The position numbers and the translations under genes were made by a program. Positions 1 through 9,045 of a DNA stretch of 42,715 nucleotides are shown here, one piece after another. The number at the start of each line of letters is the position of its first letter. The first letter of the stretch is position 1. This DNA comes from Pseudomonadota bacterium (GTDB lineage: Bacteria > Pseudomonadota > Gammaproteobacteria > Acidiferrobacterales > Acidiferrobacteraceae), in the NCBI GenBank assembly GCA_021777535.1, contig JAJYDN010000019.1, positions 1-42,715 on the forward strand, read 5' to 3'. A model generated the notes under the pieces. It was not told where the DNA came from. It worked only from the letters and a program-made list of their open reading frames with translations, and did no database searches.

Positions 1-1718
1 TGCTGGTCCGACCCCTCGAGATAGAGATCCGCGGGATCGGCAAGCTCGGGGCGCACCGCGAGCACGCAGGCATGCGTGGAACCCGAGTCGAACCAGACAT
101 CGAGCACGTCCGTCACCATCTCATAGTCGCCGGCCTCCGCCCCCAGCCAATCCTCCGCCAGGCGGCTGAACCACCCATCGATACCCTCTTCCTCCATGAC
201 ATGGGCGACCTTCTCGAGGAGCTCGGCCGTGCGCGGGTGCAGCGCCCCCGTGGCGCGGTTTAAGAAAAACGGGATCGGCACACCCCAGGCGCGCTGGCGG
301 GAAATGCACCAGTCGGGCCGGCCGGCCACCATCTGGCTGATCCGCTCGCGCCCCCAGGCCGGCTGAAAGGCCACATCGCCCAGGGCGCCGAGCGCCCGGT
401 CCCGAAGACCGGCCTGCTCCATCGAAATGAACCACTGCGCGGTCGACCGGAAGAGGATCGGCGACTTGTGCCGCCAGCAGTGCGGATAGCTGTGCACGAT
501 GGACTCGACATGCAAAAGCGCGCCCCGCTCATCCAAAAGGGCGATCAGCCGCTCCCCGCCTTCCTGGGTGGACAGGCCGCCCACGAAGGGCGTGGCGGGG
601 AGAAAGCGCCCGTCACCCCCCACCGGTCCCTCGATCGGCAGTTCGACACCGGTTGCACGCGCGTACTGGCGTACCGCCTGATAGTCCTCCTCGCCATGCG
701 CCGGCGCGATGTGCACAAGCCCGGTGCCGGCCTCGGTCGTCACATGCAGGCCCGGGATCACCGGCAGGCTGCGCTTAAGGAAGGGATGCGCAAGCTGCAA
801 GCCGATCAAGGCCGCCCCGCTCACCGTCTCTTCCCGCAGCCGGCCCGGCTGGCCGTAGCGTTCGATGAGCGCAGGCGCGAGCGCGTCGGCCACCACGAGA
901 TAGCGCCCGCCGCTTTCGATCAGCCGGTAGAGGATGTCCGGGTGGACGGCCACCGCCTGATTGGCCGGCAAGGTCCAGGGCGTGGTGGTCCAGATGACGA
1001 GCGCCACCGGTCTCGCAAAGCCTGCCGGCTGCTGCATGCGCGCGGCCAGATCATCGGCATCCACCACCGCAAAGGCCACGTCGACCGCCCGGCTCGTGTG
1101 ATTCTCGTAATCGACCTCGGCCTCGGCGAGCGCCGAACCACAATCCACGCACCAGTGGACCGGCTTTTCGCTGCGGTAGACATGCCCATGCGCCATGATG
1201 CGCCCGAGCGTGCGCACGATGTTCGCCTCGACGCCATAATCCATCGTGAGATAGGGCCGCGCGAAATCCCCGATCACGCCCAGCCGCTCGAAGTCCGCCC
1301 GCTGCCCCTCGACCTGGCGATAGGCGTATGCGCGGCAGGCGGCGCGGAAGGTCTTTGCATCCACATCGCGCCCGGCGCGCCCGATGGTCTTCTCGACGGC
1401 AAGCTCGATGGGCAACCCATGGCAGTCCCAGCCCGGCACATAGGGTGCGTCGAACCCGGCGAGACCCTTGGCCTTCACGATGATGTCTTTCAGGGTCTTG
1501 TTGACCGCGTGCCCGAGATGGATCGCGCCGTTGGCATACGGCGGGCCGTCGTGCAGCACATAGCGCGGATGATCCTTGTGGAAGGTGCGCAGCCGCTCAT
1601 AGAGTTTCAGGTTCTGCCATTGGGCGACCTGCTTTGGCTCGCGCTGGGGGAGGTTTCCGCGCATGGGGAAATCGGTATGCGGAAGGTTCAGGGTCTTTTT
1701 GTAATCGGTCGCGCTCAT
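1..1718 (-). CDS. ileS: Isoleucyl-tRNA synthetase, N-terminal part (cut by window edge)
   Basis: Class I aminoacyl-tRNA synthetase that charges tRNA-Ile in the cytoplasm and edits misactivated valine. The visible 572 codons begin [20 protein letters not shown] and contain [19 protein letters not shown], where HLGH is the class I HIGH signature. The reading frame runs off the left edge at LEGSDQ, a conserved stretch before the KMSKS loop, so roughly the last 40 percent of the family's usual length of about 940 residues lies outside. The start is ATG at 1718, overlapping the ribF stop as ATGA (1715-1718), which implies translational coupling. The order murJ, ribF, ileS is common in proteobacteria and lspA often follows; that part is not visible here. 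Recognition is firm; only the C-terminus is unseen. Confidence 0.97.
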   Translation of the reverse strand, partial: MSATDYKKTLNLPHTDFPMRGNLPQREPKQVAQWQNLKLYERLRTFHKDHPRYVLHDGPPYANGAIHLGHAVNKTLKDIIVKAKGLAGFDAPYVPGWDCHGLPIELAVEKTIGRAGRDVDAKTFRAACRAYAYRQVEGQRADFERLGVIGDFARPYLTMDYGVEANIVRTLGRIMAHGHVYRSEKPVHWCVDCGSALAEAEVDYENHTSRAVDVAFAVVDADDLAARMQQPAGFARPVALVIWTTTPWTLPANQAVAVHPDILYRLIESGGRYLVVADALAPALIERYGQPGRLREETVSGAALIGLQLAHPFLKRSLPVIPGLHVTTEAGTGLVHIAPAHGEEDYQAVRQYARATGVELPIEGPVGGDGRFLPATPFVGGLSTQEGGERLIALLDERGALLHVESIVHSYPHCWRHKSPILFRSTAQWFISMEQAGLRDRALGALGDVAFQPAWGRERISQMVAGRPDWCISRQRAWGVPIPFFLNRATGALHPRTAELLEKVAHVMEEEGIDGWFSRLAEDWLGAEAGDYEMVTDVLDVWFDSGSTHACVLAVRPELADPADLYLEGSDQ

Positions 1719-2650
1719 GACGTCCCCTCGTGTGCCGCGAAGTAGTTCCGGGCCGCCTCGCGATCGCAGCGGATCTGGGCGATGAGCGCATCCACGGACG
1801 CAAACACGCACTCATCGCGCAACTTTTTTAAAAAACTCACGGTCAGGGTCCGCCCATAGAGATCTCCCGCGAAATCGAGCAGGTGGACCTCGAGCAGCGT
1901 GCGTCCCGTACCGAACGTGGGGCGCCGCCCGACATTGGCGATGCCGTGACGCAGCTGCCCATCGATCGGTACCGTGACCGCGAATACCCCGCGCAGCGGC
2001 GGCGGCTCCGGCATCGTGAGATTCGCGGTCGGAAAGCCGATCTGGCGGCCGCGCGCATCGCCGTGCACGACGCGCCCCCGGTGCGCATAGGGGCGGCCCA
2101 AAAGCCGCCTGGCTTCATCGAGCGCCCCGTCTGCGAGCGCTGCCCGCAGCCGCGTGCTGCTCACCCGGCTGCCATCCAGCAGAAAGGTGCTGGCCGCCTC
2201 GACCGCAAAGCCCAGGCGCTGGCCCATGGCCTGCAGGAAGGCAAAATCCCCGTGGCGGCCGGCGCCGAAGCGGAAATCGTCACCGACGATGATGCCCCGC
2301 ACCGCGAGCGCTCCCACCAGGATGTCCTCCACGAAGCCTTCGGCGGGAAGACGCGAGAGCATCTCGTCAAAGCGCAACACCAGCACATAATCGATGCCCG
2401 TCGTGCGCAGGGCAGCCAGCTTCTGGCCCAGCGTCATGAGCCGCGCCGGCGCCTGCGGGCCCTGGAAAAATTCGCGCGGCTGGGGCTCGAACAGCATCAC
2501 GAGGGAGGGCGCATGCAGGCTCGAAGCGCGCGATCGCACCAGCGCGACGAGATGCCGATGACCGGCATGGAGACCATCGAAATTGCCGATCGTCATGACC
2601 GCCCCGCGGTGACGCGGGCGGACATTATAAAGTCCCCGTATTAACTCCAT
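1715..2650 (-). CDS. ribF: Bifunctional riboflavin kinase / FAD synthetase
   Basis: Makes FMN from riboflavin and then FAD from FMN in the cytoplasm. The N-terminal nucleotidyltransferase domain carries [15 protein letters not shown] with the HxGH-type signature. The C-terminal flavokinase domain has [18 protein letters not shown] followed by IGFPTANL, the kinase P-loop-like region. At 311 residues it has normal family length. I place the start at ATG 2650 (MELIRGLYN), which matches the usual MKLIRG-type N-terminus. An in-frame ATG at 2686 would add 12 residues not seen in the family, and neither start has a strong Shine-Dalgarno sequence. The stop overlaps the ileS start (ATGA), so FAD synthesis and Ile-tRNA charging are probably co-transcribed with murJ upstream. 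Confidence 0.96.
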   Translation of the reverse strand: MELIRGLYNVRPRHRGAVMTIGNFDGLHAGHRHLVALVRSRASSLHAPSLVMLFEPQPREFFQGPQAPARLMTLGQKLAALRTTGIDYVLVLRFDEMLSRLPAEGFVEDILVGALAVRGIIVGDDFRFGAGRHGDFAFLQAMGQRLGFAVEAASTFLLDGSRVSSTRLRAALADGALDEARRLLGRPYAHRGRVVHGDARGRQIGFPTANLTMPEPPPLRGVFAVTVPIDGQLRHGIANVGRRPTFGTGRTLLEVHLLDFAGDLYGRTLTVSFLKKLRDECVFASVDALIAQIRCDREAARNYFAAHEGTS

Positions 2651-2736
2651 GCTGACACCGAGCGAAAGCCCGAAAGAGTAAACCATCAGCCCGCAGGGGG
2701 TCTAGCGGCCGGGGCCACCGCATACAGGAAAAGGGG

Positions 2737-3141
2737 CTAGCAGGCCCAGTCCGGGTCCTGCTCCTCGATGACCTCGCGCAGCGGCCGGCGGCTTGCGTAG
2801 TCTTCGTCATACCCATGGTAATGGCCAAGCCGCAACTCGGGAAAGCGCCAGCACAGATACCCGTCTCCCGTATCGAAATCGGCAAGCCACAGGCCCTTCA
2901 CCACCAGCCCCAGGCGCTCCATCTTGCCGACCCACGCCTTCACGACCCGCTCGTACTGCTCCTCGGCCTCATACAGGGGCGCACTGTGCGGGGACAAGGT
3001 CGCCAAAAGCCTGCGCCACGGCTCGAGCTCCCGGTGGGCGCTTGCGGTAATGCGGCGCACGAGGGGAAAGATCTCACGGGCCTCGGCCAGAGTGAAAACC
3101 CGCGGATCACGCAACCGGCCGATTTGAGCGATGACGACCAT
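2737..3141 (-). CDS. DUF2203 family protein
   Basis: A 134-residue soluble protein. The N-terminal part (FTLAEAREIFPLVRRI) and the C-terminal signature WVGKMERLGLVVKGLW, then ADFDTGDGYLCWRFPEL and LGHYHGYDED, match what I know of the DUF2203 family, whose function is unknown. No signal peptide or membrane segment is visible. It starts 11 bases after the murJ stop and lies 86 bases before ribF on the same strand, so it probably belongs to the murJ-ribF-ileS transcript. I have no basis for assigning a reaction. Conserved acidic and His residues near the C-terminus could bind metal, but this is speculation. Confidence 0.8.
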   Translation of the reverse strand: MVVIAQIGRLRDPRVFTLAEAREIFPLVRRITASAHRELEPWRRLLATLSPHSAPLYEAEEQYERVVKAWVGKMERLGLVVKGLWLADFDTGDGYLCWRFPELRLGHYHGYDEDYASRRPLREVIEEQDPDWAC

Positions 3142-3152
3142 GCCTCTTTATC

Positions 3153-4697
3153 TCACGCAAGGCGCAGCATCCGCAGACGCGCGCCGACTGCCCACATCAC
3201 TGTAACATAGACGAGCAGGCCCGCCGCAATCCAGCCAGACAGCCATAAGAGCCGCAAGGGCGCCCGCGCCTGCGCGAAGGCCGCGAACTCGAAGGCGGGC
3301 CGCAGCAGCACGGCCCCCATGGCAAGGCTCGCCGCGCACGCCCGGCGCAAGAGCCTCGCAAGCTCCGCGCTCGGCGCATACACCCCGTCGCGGCGCAGCC
3401 CCCGATAGAGCAGTACCGCATTCAAAATCCCCGACAGCGACGTCGCAAGCGCAAGCCCCACATGGGCAAGTGGCCAGATCAGGATCGCGTTGAAGACGAT
3501 GTTGGCGATGAGCGCCACCACCCCGATCTTCACCGGCGTCTTCGTATCCTGGCGCGCGTAATAGCCGGGTGCCAGCACCTTGATGAGCACGAACCCCGGC
3601 AGCCCCACGGCAAACGCCATCAGCGCATGCGCGGTCATGACCGCGTCGAAGCGGTTGAAGTGCCCGTAATGGAAGAGGGTGACCACGAGCGGCCCCGAGA
3701 GCACGATGAGGGCCACGGCCGCCGGCAGCGCGATCACTGCCACCCACCGCAAGGCCCAGTCCAGCGCGTGCCCGAACTCGGCCATCGAGGCCTGCGCATG
3801 CTTGGCGGAAAGATGCGGCAAAATCACGGTGCCAAGCGCGATCCCGAACACCCCCAGCGGGAACTCGAGCAGGCGGTTCGCATAGTAGAGCCAGGCGATG
3901 CTGCCGGTCGCCAGAAAAGAGGCCAGCATGGTGTCGACGATCAGATTGATCTGGGCGACCGAGGCCCCGAAGAGCCCCGGCAGCATCAGCTGAAAGACGC
4001 GGCGCACGCCGGGATGGCGGAAGGACAGGCGCAGCCGCGGCAAGAGGCGCTGGCGGTGCAGAAACGGCAGCTGGAAAAGGAGCTGCAGCACGCCGCCTGC
4101 GAACACGCCCCAGGCGACCGTGATGACGGGGGCTGCGGTGTGCGGCGCGATCACGCCGGCGGCGATGATGAGCGTGAGATTCAAGAGCACCGGGGTAAAG
4201 GCCGCCGCCGCGAAGCGGCCGCGGGTATTCAGCATGCCGCCTGCCATCGCGACGAGCGAAATGAAGAAGAGGTAGGGAAAAGTGATGCGCAAGAGGGTGA
4301 CGGCCGCATGGTATTCGCGCGGCTCATGCAGAAATCCGGGGGCGAGGATCAGGATCAAGAGGGGGGCTGCGATCACGCCGATCAGGCTCACCCCCATCAG
4401 CACCAGCGCAAACGACCCCGCCATCGAATCGGCGAACTCCTGGGCGGCGCTGCGGCTTGGCCCCTCGGTGTGCGGGTAGCCCGCAAACACCGGCACGAAG
4501 GCCTGCGAAAAGGCCCCCTCCCCGAAGATCCGCCGCAGGAAATTGGGGATCCGGAAGGCGACGAAGAAGGCGTCGGCCAGCGCCGTCGTGCCGAGCAGCC
4601 GGGCGAGCAGGATGTCCCGCACGAAACCCGTGATCCGCGACAGCAAGGTCATGCCGCCGGTGGCAAAAAGTGACCGCAGGAGCCTATTGCGGGCCAT
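3153..4697 (-). CDS. murJ: Lipid II flippase MurJ (MviN)
   Basis: Integral inner-membrane protein of the MOP exporter superfamily that moves lipid II to the periplasmic face for peptidoglycan synthesis. The N-terminus MARNRLLRSLFATGG followed by MTLLSRITGFVRDILLARLL is the family signature. FFVAFRIPNFLRRIFGEGAF and the downstream segment ending QAFVPVFAGY are also diagnostic. About 14 hydrophobic helices are readable across 514 residues, the normal length. I chose ATG 4697 because the open frame upstream to 4793 reads antisense through the rpsT leader and adds 32 residues with no family similarity. No clear Shine-Dalgarno lies before 4697. The gene is divergent from rpsT and heads the block murJ-DUF2203-ribF-ileS. 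Confidence 0.96.
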   Translation of the reverse strand: MARNRLLRSLFATGGMTLLSRITGFVRDILLARLLGTTALADAFFVAFRIPNFLRRIFGEGAFSQAFVPVFAGYPHTEGPSRSAAQEFADSMAGSFALVLMGVSLIGVIAAPLLILILAPGFLHEPREYHAAVTLLRITFPYLFFISLVAMAGGMLNTRGRFAAAAFTPVLLNLTLIIAAGVIAPHTAAPVITVAWGVFAGGVLQLLFQLPFLHRQRLLPRLRLSFRHPGVRRVFQLMLPGLFGASVAQINLIVDTMLASFLATGSIAWLYYANRLLEFPLGVFGIALGTVILPHLSAKHAQASMAEFGHALDWALRWVAVIALPAAVALIVLSGPLVVTLFHYGHFNRFDAVMTAHALMAFAVGLPGFVLIKVLAPGYYARQDTKTPVKIGVVALIANIVFNAILIWPLAHVGLALATSLSGILNAVLLYRGLRRDGVYAPSAELARLLRRACAASLAMGAVLLRPAFEFAAFAQARAPLRLLWLSGWIAAGLLVYVTVMWAVGARLRMLRLA

Positions 4698-4712
4698 GGG
4701 ATGGGCGCTCAA

Positions 4713-4741
4713 TTGACAAGATGGGTGTCCCCCGGCATAGT
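4713..4741 (+). promoter_or_regulatory. sigma-70 promoter of rpsT
   Basis: A perfect -35 TTGACA (4713-4718) is followed after exactly 17 bases by CATAGT (4736-4741), a 4/6 match to TATAAT. It would start transcription about 7 bases downstream and give a leader of roughly 30 bases before the rpsT start. The perfect -35 suits a ribosomal protein gene. It lies just upstream of the divergent murJ start, so the two genes share this control region. Confidence 0.7.
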
Positions 4742-4777
4742 GTGCGGCTTTATTGGTTTCCGCGAAGGAGTAGGCGT

Positions 4778-5044
4778 TTGGCGAACACGGCACAGGCGAA
4801 AAAGCGCGCTCGGCAGGCCGAGATTCATCGACAGCACAATGTGGCTTTTCGTTCGCGGATGCGCACGGCCATCAAGAAGGTCCTGAAGGCTGCGCACGAA
4901 AAGGACGTGACCGGCGGGCAGACGGCCTACCGCGAAGCCGTATCGCTGATCGATCGCGGCACGACCAAGGGAATTTTGCACAAGAACACCGCCTCCCGCT
5001 ACAAGAGCCGCCTGAACGCGCGCCTGCGCCACGCAAGCGCCTGA
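4778..5044 (+). CDS. rpsT: 30S ribosomal protein S20, UUG start
   Basis: Small-subunit protein that binds 16S rRNA early in assembly. The 88-residue product begins (M)ANTAQAKKRARQAEIHRQHN and contains RMRTAIKKVLKAA and KGILHKNTASRYKSRLNARL, all typical of S20. The start is TTG at 4778-4780: the Shine-Dalgarno AAGGAG (4765-4770) lies 7 bases upstream and the MANxxxAKKR N-terminus begins exactly there. Upstream in-frame ATGs would add an Arg-rich stretch absent from the family. In E. coli rpsT also uses UUG and the protein represses its own translation, so the weak start may serve autoregulation here too (inference). It is convergent with proB, whose stop codon begins 3 bases after the rpsT stop. 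Confidence 0.96.
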   Translation: MANTAQAKKRARQAEIHRQHNVAFRSRMRTAIKKVLKAAHEKDVTGGQTAYREAVSLIDRGTTKGILHKNTASRYKSRLNARLRHASA

Positions 5045-5047
5045 CAT

Positions 5048-6163
5048 CTACGCCAGCACGAGGTTATCCCGGTGGATAACCTCGGGCTCGTCCGTATATC
5101 CCAGCAGGCGCTCGATATCGTCGCTTGCATGTCCGCGGATCTGCTCGATCTCGCCCGCCCCGTAATTGACAAGCCCGCGGGCCACTTCACGGCCTTCCGG
5201 GTCCACGCAGGCGACCATCTCGCCCCGCGCGAACTGACCCCGGACCGCCTGGATACCGACCGGCAGCAGGCTTTTGCCGGCCTCGCGCAGCACCCGCACC
5301 GCACCGGCATCGAGCACGAGCTCGCCGCGCACGGCAAGCCGTGCCGCCAGCCACTGTTTGCGGGCTGCCAGGCGTTCGGCGCTCGCGCGCAGCCGCGTGC
5401 CGATCACTTCGCCCGCGAGCACCCGCAGAAGGGCGTCCGGCTCCCGCCCCGCGCAGATCACGGTACTTGCCCCTGACCGCGCCGCCTTGGCCGCCGCGGT
5501 AAGCTTCGTGCGCATGCCGCCGCGGCCCAGTGTGCCGACGCCGCCGGCCATCGCCAGAAGCGCCGGATCCCCCGCGACCCCCTCCGCCACCAGCGTCGCG
5601 CTCGCATCGCTTCGCGGATCGCGGTCAAAGAGACCCGCCTGGTCGGTGAGAATGACGAGCAGATCCGCTTCGATCAGATTGGCCACGAGGGCCGCGAGCG
5701 TGTCGTTGTCGCCAAAGCGGATTTCTTCGGTCGCGACCGTGTCGTTTTCGTTGATGACGGGCACCACGGTCATCGCAAGCAGGCTGCGGAGCGCGCTGCG
5801 GGCATTCAGGTAGCGGCGCCGGTCGGCCAGGTCGTCATGGGTAAGGAGCACCTGGGCCGCCTGGCGCCCATGGCCTGCAAACGCGGTCTCGTAGGCCTCG
5901 ATGAGACCCATCTGGCCCACCGCCGCGAGCGCCTGCAGCTGATGGAGGGCATGCGGACGGGTCTTCAGGCCCAGGCGCTGCATCCCGCAGGCGACCGCCC
6001 CCGAGGAGACCAGCACCACCTCGCAGCCGCGAGCGACCAAAGCGGCGATCTGCGCGACCCAGGCCTTGAGCGCCTCCCGGTCGAGACCCTGGCCGTTGTT
6101 GGTGAGAAGTGAACTGCCGATCTTGACGACCAGCCGCCGGACGGAGACGAGATCCTCACGCAT
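5048..6163 (-). CDS. proB: Glutamate 5-kinase
   Basis: Phosphorylates L-glutamate to gamma-glutamyl phosphate, the first and feedback-regulated step of proline synthesis. The N-terminal amino-acid kinase domain starts [19 protein letters not shown], and [38 protein letters not shown] and [15 protein letters not shown] are canonical kinase motifs. A C-terminal PUA domain follows from about residue 280 ([20 protein letters not shown]). At 371 residues it has standard full length (kinase plus PUA). The start is ATG 6163, which overlaps the obgE stop by 8 bases. Long upstream in-frame sequence lies antisense-like over obgE and is rejected. It is the last gene of rplU-rpmA-obgE-proB, an order frequent in proteobacteria. 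Confidence 0.97.
   Translation of the reverse strand: MREDLVSVRRLVVKIGSSLLTNNGQGLDREALKAWVAQIAALVARGCEVVLVSSGAVACGMQRLGLKTRPHALHQLQALAAVGQMGLIEAYETAFAGHGRQAAQVLLTHDDLADRRRYLNARSALRSLLAMTVVPVINENDTVATEEIRFGDNDTLAALVANLIEADLLVILTDQAGLFDRDPRSDASATLVAEGVAGDPALLAMAGGVGTLGRGGMRTKLTAAAKAARSGASTVICAGREPDALLRVLAGEVIGTRLRASAERLAARKQWLAARLAVRGELVLDAGAVRVLREAGKSLLPVGIQAVRGQFARGEMVACVDPEGREVARGLVNYGAGEIEQIRGHASDDIERLLGYTDEPEVIHRDNLVLA
5059..5084. terminator. Perfect 11-bp hairpin at the rpsT/proB convergence
   Basis: CGAGGTTATCC (5059-5069) and GGATAACCTCG (5074-5084) are perfect inverted repeats around a CGGT loop. The hairpin begins 14 bases after the rpsT stop and lies inside the last codons of proB, where it encodes EVIHRDNL. 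There is no U-tract after it on the rpsT side, so it is not a classic intrinsic terminator. It could still stabilise the rpsT 3' end or cause a pause. The proB residues here are themselves fairly conserved, so part of the symmetry may be coding. Confidence 0.45.
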
Positions 6164-7193
6164 GGGCACTTGCCGCCGCTTGTGCGATCGCCTCCAGGCG
6201 CTCCATGAGGCGCCCCATGAGCGGTGCGCAACCCATGCCCTTGATCGCCGAAACCACCGCATAGGGGCCCTTCCACGATACCGCTTCGAGGATGCGCGCC
6301 ACGGCCTCCTCGCGCTCGGCCTCCGGCAGCAGATCGGCCTTGTTGAAGACGAGCCAGCGCTCGCGCTGCGCAAGTTCGGGACTGAAACAGCGCAGCTCCT
6401 CTTCGATGACGCGGATATCGGCCACGGGATCGTCTTTCGGATCGAGCGGATGGATGTCGACGAGATGCACAAGGAGCCGCGTACGGCTCAGGTGCCGCAA
6501 AAACTGCACGCCAAGCCCCGCCCCCGTGTGGGCGCCGGCGATGAGACCCGGGATGTCGGCGATGACGAAGCTGCGGTGACGCTCGACCGTGACCACCCCG
6601 AGTTCGGGGTGCAGTGTCGTGAAGGGATAGTCGGCTACCTTCGGCCGCGCTTGTGAGACCGCGCGCAAGAGCGTGGACTTGCCGGCATTGGGCAGCCCCA
6701 CGAGACCGACGTCGGCCAGTACCTGCAATTCCAGCTGGAGTTCACGGATCTCGCCCGGGGAGCCCGGCACGATGCGCCGGGGCGCCCGGTTGGTGCTCGA
6801 CTTGAAGTGGGTATTGCCAAGCCCCCCGCGCCCGCCCTTGGCGACCAGGAGCCGCTCGCCGTCCCGGGTGAGATCGCCCAGCACGCACTCCTCTCCGACA
6901 TCGTGGACGATGGTGCCGATCGGCACCGGGATGACGAGATCGGGGCCATCGGCGCCCGAACAGTTGCGCGCGCCGCCCCGTTCGCCGCTTTTCGCCTGGA
7001 AGACGCGCGTGTACCGGAAATCGGCCAACGTATTGAGACCGGTCTGGGCCAGCAGGTAGATGTCGCCGCCCGCGCCGCCGTTGCCCCCGTCGGGGCCCCC
7101 GCGCGGCACGAACTTTTCGCGACGGAAACTCAAGGCCCCATCACCGCCGTCGCCCGCGCAGACCCGGATAGTGGCCTCATCGACAAACTTCAT
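6156..7193 (-). CDS. obgE: Obg family GTPase (ribosome assembly)
   Basis: Essential GTPase that acts in 50S subunit maturation and stress signalling. The glycine-rich Obg fold occupies residues 1-158 ([35 protein letters not shown]). The G domain has G1 GLPNAGKST at 166-173, the switch region [13 protein letters not shown]3 DIPG near 213 and G4 NKAD. At 345 residues it is the short Obg form, with little acidic C-terminal extension. A run of six G's precedes the ATG as Shine-Dalgarno. It sits 46 bases downstream of rpmA and overlaps proB by 8 bases. Co-transcription with L21 and L27 fits its ribosomal role. Confidence 0.97.
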   Translation of the reverse strand: MKFVDEATIRVCAGDGGDGALSFRREKFVPRGGPDGGNGGAGGDIYLLAQTGLNTLADFRYTRVFQAKSGERGGARNCSGADGPDLVIPVPIGTIVHDVGEECVLGDLTRDGERLLVAKGGRGGLGNTHFKSSTNRAPRRIVPGSPGEIRELQLELQVLADVGLVGLPNAGKSTLLRAVSQARPKVADYPFTTLHPELGVVTVERHRSFVIADIPGLIAGAHTGAGLGVQFLRHLSRTRLLVHLVDIHPLDPKDDPVADIRVIEEELRCFSPELAQRERWLVFNKADLLPEAEREEAVARILEAVSWKGPYAVVSAIKGMGCAPLMGRLMERLEAIAQAAASAHA

Positions 7194-7239
7194 GACGAGT
7201 CCCCCCGATCAACGGGGCGTAAGTGTGCAGCCTTCTTCT

Positions 7240-7497
7240 TTATGAGGTGATGACGCTGACCGTCTTGCGGCGCTGCGGACCCTTGATCTCGAAGACCACC
7301 TCGCCTTCGGCGCAGGCAAACAGCGTGTCGTCCTTGCCGATGCGCACGTTCCGGCCCGGGTAGAACCGCGTGCCGCGCTGGCGCACGAGGATGTTGCCGG
7401 CCAGCACCTTTTCACCGCCAAACCGCTTGATGCCAAGCCGCTTCGATTCGGAATCGCGGCCGTTACGGGAACTGCCGCCTGCCTTCTTGTGTGCCAT
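7240..7497 (-). CDS. rpmA: 50S ribosomal protein L27
   Basis: Large-subunit protein whose N-terminus reaches the peptidyl-transferase centre. The 85-residue sequence [20 protein letters not shown] followed by [20 protein letters not shown] and [20 protein letters not shown] is unmistakable. The N-terminus MAHKKAGGS is the direct mature form, without the cleavable extension seen in Firmicutes. AAGGGGG just upstream of ATG 7497 is the ribosome binding site. The gene starts 9 bases after rplU. Confidence 0.98.
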   Translation of the reverse strand: MAHKKAGGSSRNGRDSESKRLGIKRFGGEKVLAGNILVRQRGTRFYPGRNVRIGKDDTLFACAEGEVVFEIKGPQRRKTVSVITS

Positions 7498-7506
7498 GAG
7501 TCCCCC

Positions 7507-7836
7507 TTAGGCCTGTGCCGCGTCCGCGCGGCCTGCAATGGTCAGGATCTTCAGTTCCGTATAATCCTGCCGGTGGCCGGCATGCTTGCGGAAATGCTTG
7601 CGCCGGCGGGTCTTGAAGATCCGGATCTTCTCGCCGCGGCCATGGGCCTCGACACGCGCCGTCACGGTCTCTGCCAAACGCGGCGTCCCTACCCGCACGC
7701 CGCTGTCGTCGGCGATCAGCAACACCTGATCCAGGGTCACGTCATGACCCACCTCGGCGGCGATCCGCTCGACCCGCACGGTCTCGCCGACCGCTACCCG
7801 GTATTGCTTGCCACCCGACTCGATTACCGCGTACAT
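7507..7836 (-). CDS. rplU: 50S ribosomal protein L21
   Basis: Binds 23S rRNA in the large subunit. The 109-residue product reads [20 protein letters not shown], then [20 protein letters not shown] and [20 protein letters not shown], the L21 signature. The start at ATG 7836 is supported by the Shine-Dalgarno AGGAG 4-5 bases upstream and by the family N-terminus. The open frame continues far upstream (to 9042) antisense to ispB, but that part has no similarity and is discarded. It is the first gene of rplU-rpmA-obgE-proB, behind a near-consensus promoter and a short GC hairpin in its leader. Confidence 0.98.
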   Translation of the reverse strand: MYAVIESGGKQYRVAVGETVRVERIAAEVGHDVTLDQVLLIADDSGVRVGTPRLAETVTARVEAHGRGEKIRIFKTRRRKHFRKHAGHRQDYTELKILTIAGRADAAQA

Positions 7837-7860
7837 AAAGCTCCTGACCCGATCTCGGTT

Positions 7861-7879
7861 AAAAGGCCGTTGTGCGGCC
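7861..7879 (-). promoter_or_regulatory. GC hairpin plus U4 in the rplU leader
   Basis: Between the predicted start near 7888 and the rplU ATG, the transcript reads GGCCG-CACAA-CGGCC followed by UUUU. A 5-bp all-GC stem with a short U-run resembles a weak terminator or attenuator, or a site for autoregulation by L21. The stem is short, so it may only be a pause or an mRNA-stability element. Confidence 0.35.
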
Positions 7880-7894
7880 CCGTTGAATCGGCAG

Positions 7895-7923
7895 ATTCTA
7901 GTGATTTCGGGCCGTCCGGTCAA
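7895..7923 (-). promoter_or_regulatory. sigma-70 promoter of the rplU operon
   Basis: On the minus strand TTGACC (7923-7918) is followed after 17 bases by TAGAAT (7900-7895). Both hexamers are 5/6 matches to consensus with ideal spacing. Transcription would begin near 7888, giving a leader of about 50 bases ahead of rplU. This is one of the best promoters in the window and fits a ribosomal protein operon. Confidence 0.75.
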
Positions 7924-7973
7924 ATCGGCCTGGAGGGAGGAAGAACCGGATCCCGCGGCCACCGGACCTACGC

Positions 7974-8002
7974 TTGACAGCGCCTGGCGCAAGGCGGATT
8001 CT
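7974..8002 (+). promoter_or_regulatory. Possible sigma-70 promoter of ispB
   Basis: A perfect TTGACA (7974-7979) is followed after 17 bases by GATTCT (7997-8002), which matches TATAAT at only three positions. It would give a leader of about 20 bases before the ispB ATG. The -35 is convincing and the -10 is weak. It is divergent from the rplU promoter about 50 bases away. Confidence 0.4.
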
Positions 8003-8028
8003 GGCAGCGCTTTTGCTAGGGGAGAGAC

Positions 8029-9027
8029 ATGTCTACGCCCGCACCCATCGGCCAGCCCATCCTGAGCGTCGAGGACATCTACGCGCTGATCCGGGATGAA
8101 CGGACCGCACTCGACTTCGAGATCGAACGGCGGCTGAATTCCGAGATCGTACTCATAAACCAGCTCGGCCGCTACATCATCCAGAGCGGCGGCAAGCGGT
8201 TGCGGCCGATCCTGCTTTTGCTGTCGAGCCGGGCCTTCGGCGGGGAGGGCGCGCACGCCATCACGCTGGCGGCCGTGATCGAATTCATCCATACGGCGAC
8301 CTTGCTGCACGACGACGTCGTCGACGGTTCCTCGATGCGCCGCGGCCAGTCGAGCGCGAACGCCGTATTCGGCAACGAGGCAAGCGTCCTCGTCGGCGAT
8401 TTCCTGTATTCCCGGGCCTTCGAGATGATGGTGGAGGTCAGGGAGTTCGCCGTCATGGAGATCCTCGCGCACGCCACCAACACGATCGCCGAAGGCGAGG
8501 TCTTGCAGCTCATCAACTGTAACGACCCGGATCTGCGCGAGGATCAGTACCTCGCCGTGATCCGCAGCAAGACCGCAAAACTCTTCGAGGCCGCCGCCGA
8601 ACTGGGCGCCGTACTCGGGCGGGCCCCCCACGCGCGGCCGATGATGGCCACCTACGGCCGCCACCTGGGCACCGCCTTCCAGCTGATCGACGATGCCCTC
8701 GATTACGGCGCGCACAACGAGCGGCTGGGCAAGAACATCGGCGATGATCTCGCCGAGGGCAAGGTGACGCTGCCGCTCATCCACGTGCTGCGCACGGGCA
8801 GCCGCGGCGAACAATCGCTCGTCCGCGACGCCATCGCCCACGGCGGACTCGAACGCATCGACGACGTGGTCGCCGCCATTGAATCGACGGGGGCAATCGC
8901 GTACACTGCGCGCCGAGCCGAGGGTGAGGCCGAGCTGGCGCGCGAGGCGCTGCGGGGTCTTGCCGATTCCCCCTTTAAAGAGGCCTTGCTCGGTCTGGCC
9001 CATTTTTCCGTTCATCGGGACCATTAG
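8029..9027 (+). CDS. ispB: Octaprenyl diphosphate synthase (long-chain polyprenyl synthase)
   Basis: Adds isopentenyl units to farnesyl diphosphate to build the ubiquinone side chain. Its 332 residues show the trans-prenyltransferase motifs in order: GGKRLRPILLLLSSRAFGG, the first Asp-rich motif DDVVD at 95-99 within HTATLLHDDVVDGSSMRRG, and the second DDALD at 221-225 within TAFQLIDDALDYG. KVTLPLIHVL near the C-terminus is also typical. The start ATG 8029 has GGGGAGAG just upstream. The exact chain length (C40 versus another) cannot be read from sequence. It is divergent from rplU and followed 18 bases later by a tRNA gene, the common proteobacterial arrangement around rplU. Confidence 0.93.
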   Translation: MSTPAPIGQPILSVEDIYALIRDERTALDFEIERRLNSEIVLINQLGRYIIQSGGKRLRPILLLLSSRAFGGEGAHAITLAAVIEFIHTATLLHDDVVDGSSMRRGQSSANAVFGNEASVLVGDFLYSRAFEMMVEVREFAVMEILAHATNTIAEGEVLQLINCNDPDLREDQYLAVIRSKTAKLFEAAAELGAVLGRAPHARPMMATYGRHLGTAFQLIDDALDYGAHNERLGKNIGDDLAEGKVTLPLIHVLRTGSRGEQSLVRDAIAHGGLERIDDVVAAIESTGAIAYTARRAEGEAELAREALRGLADSPFKEALLGLAHFSVHRDH

Positions 9028-9045
9028 CAGACAACGGACCACCGT

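Noticed and set aside
4698..4793. 32-residue N-terminal extension of murJ
   Set aside because: It would overlap the rpsT promoter and leader antisense and has no counterpart in MurJ proteins.
7837..9042. Long N-terminal extension of rplU on the minus strand
   Set aside because: It runs antisense through ispB. L21 begins at MYAVIESGG with a good ribosome binding site, and the promoter lies inside the supposed extension.
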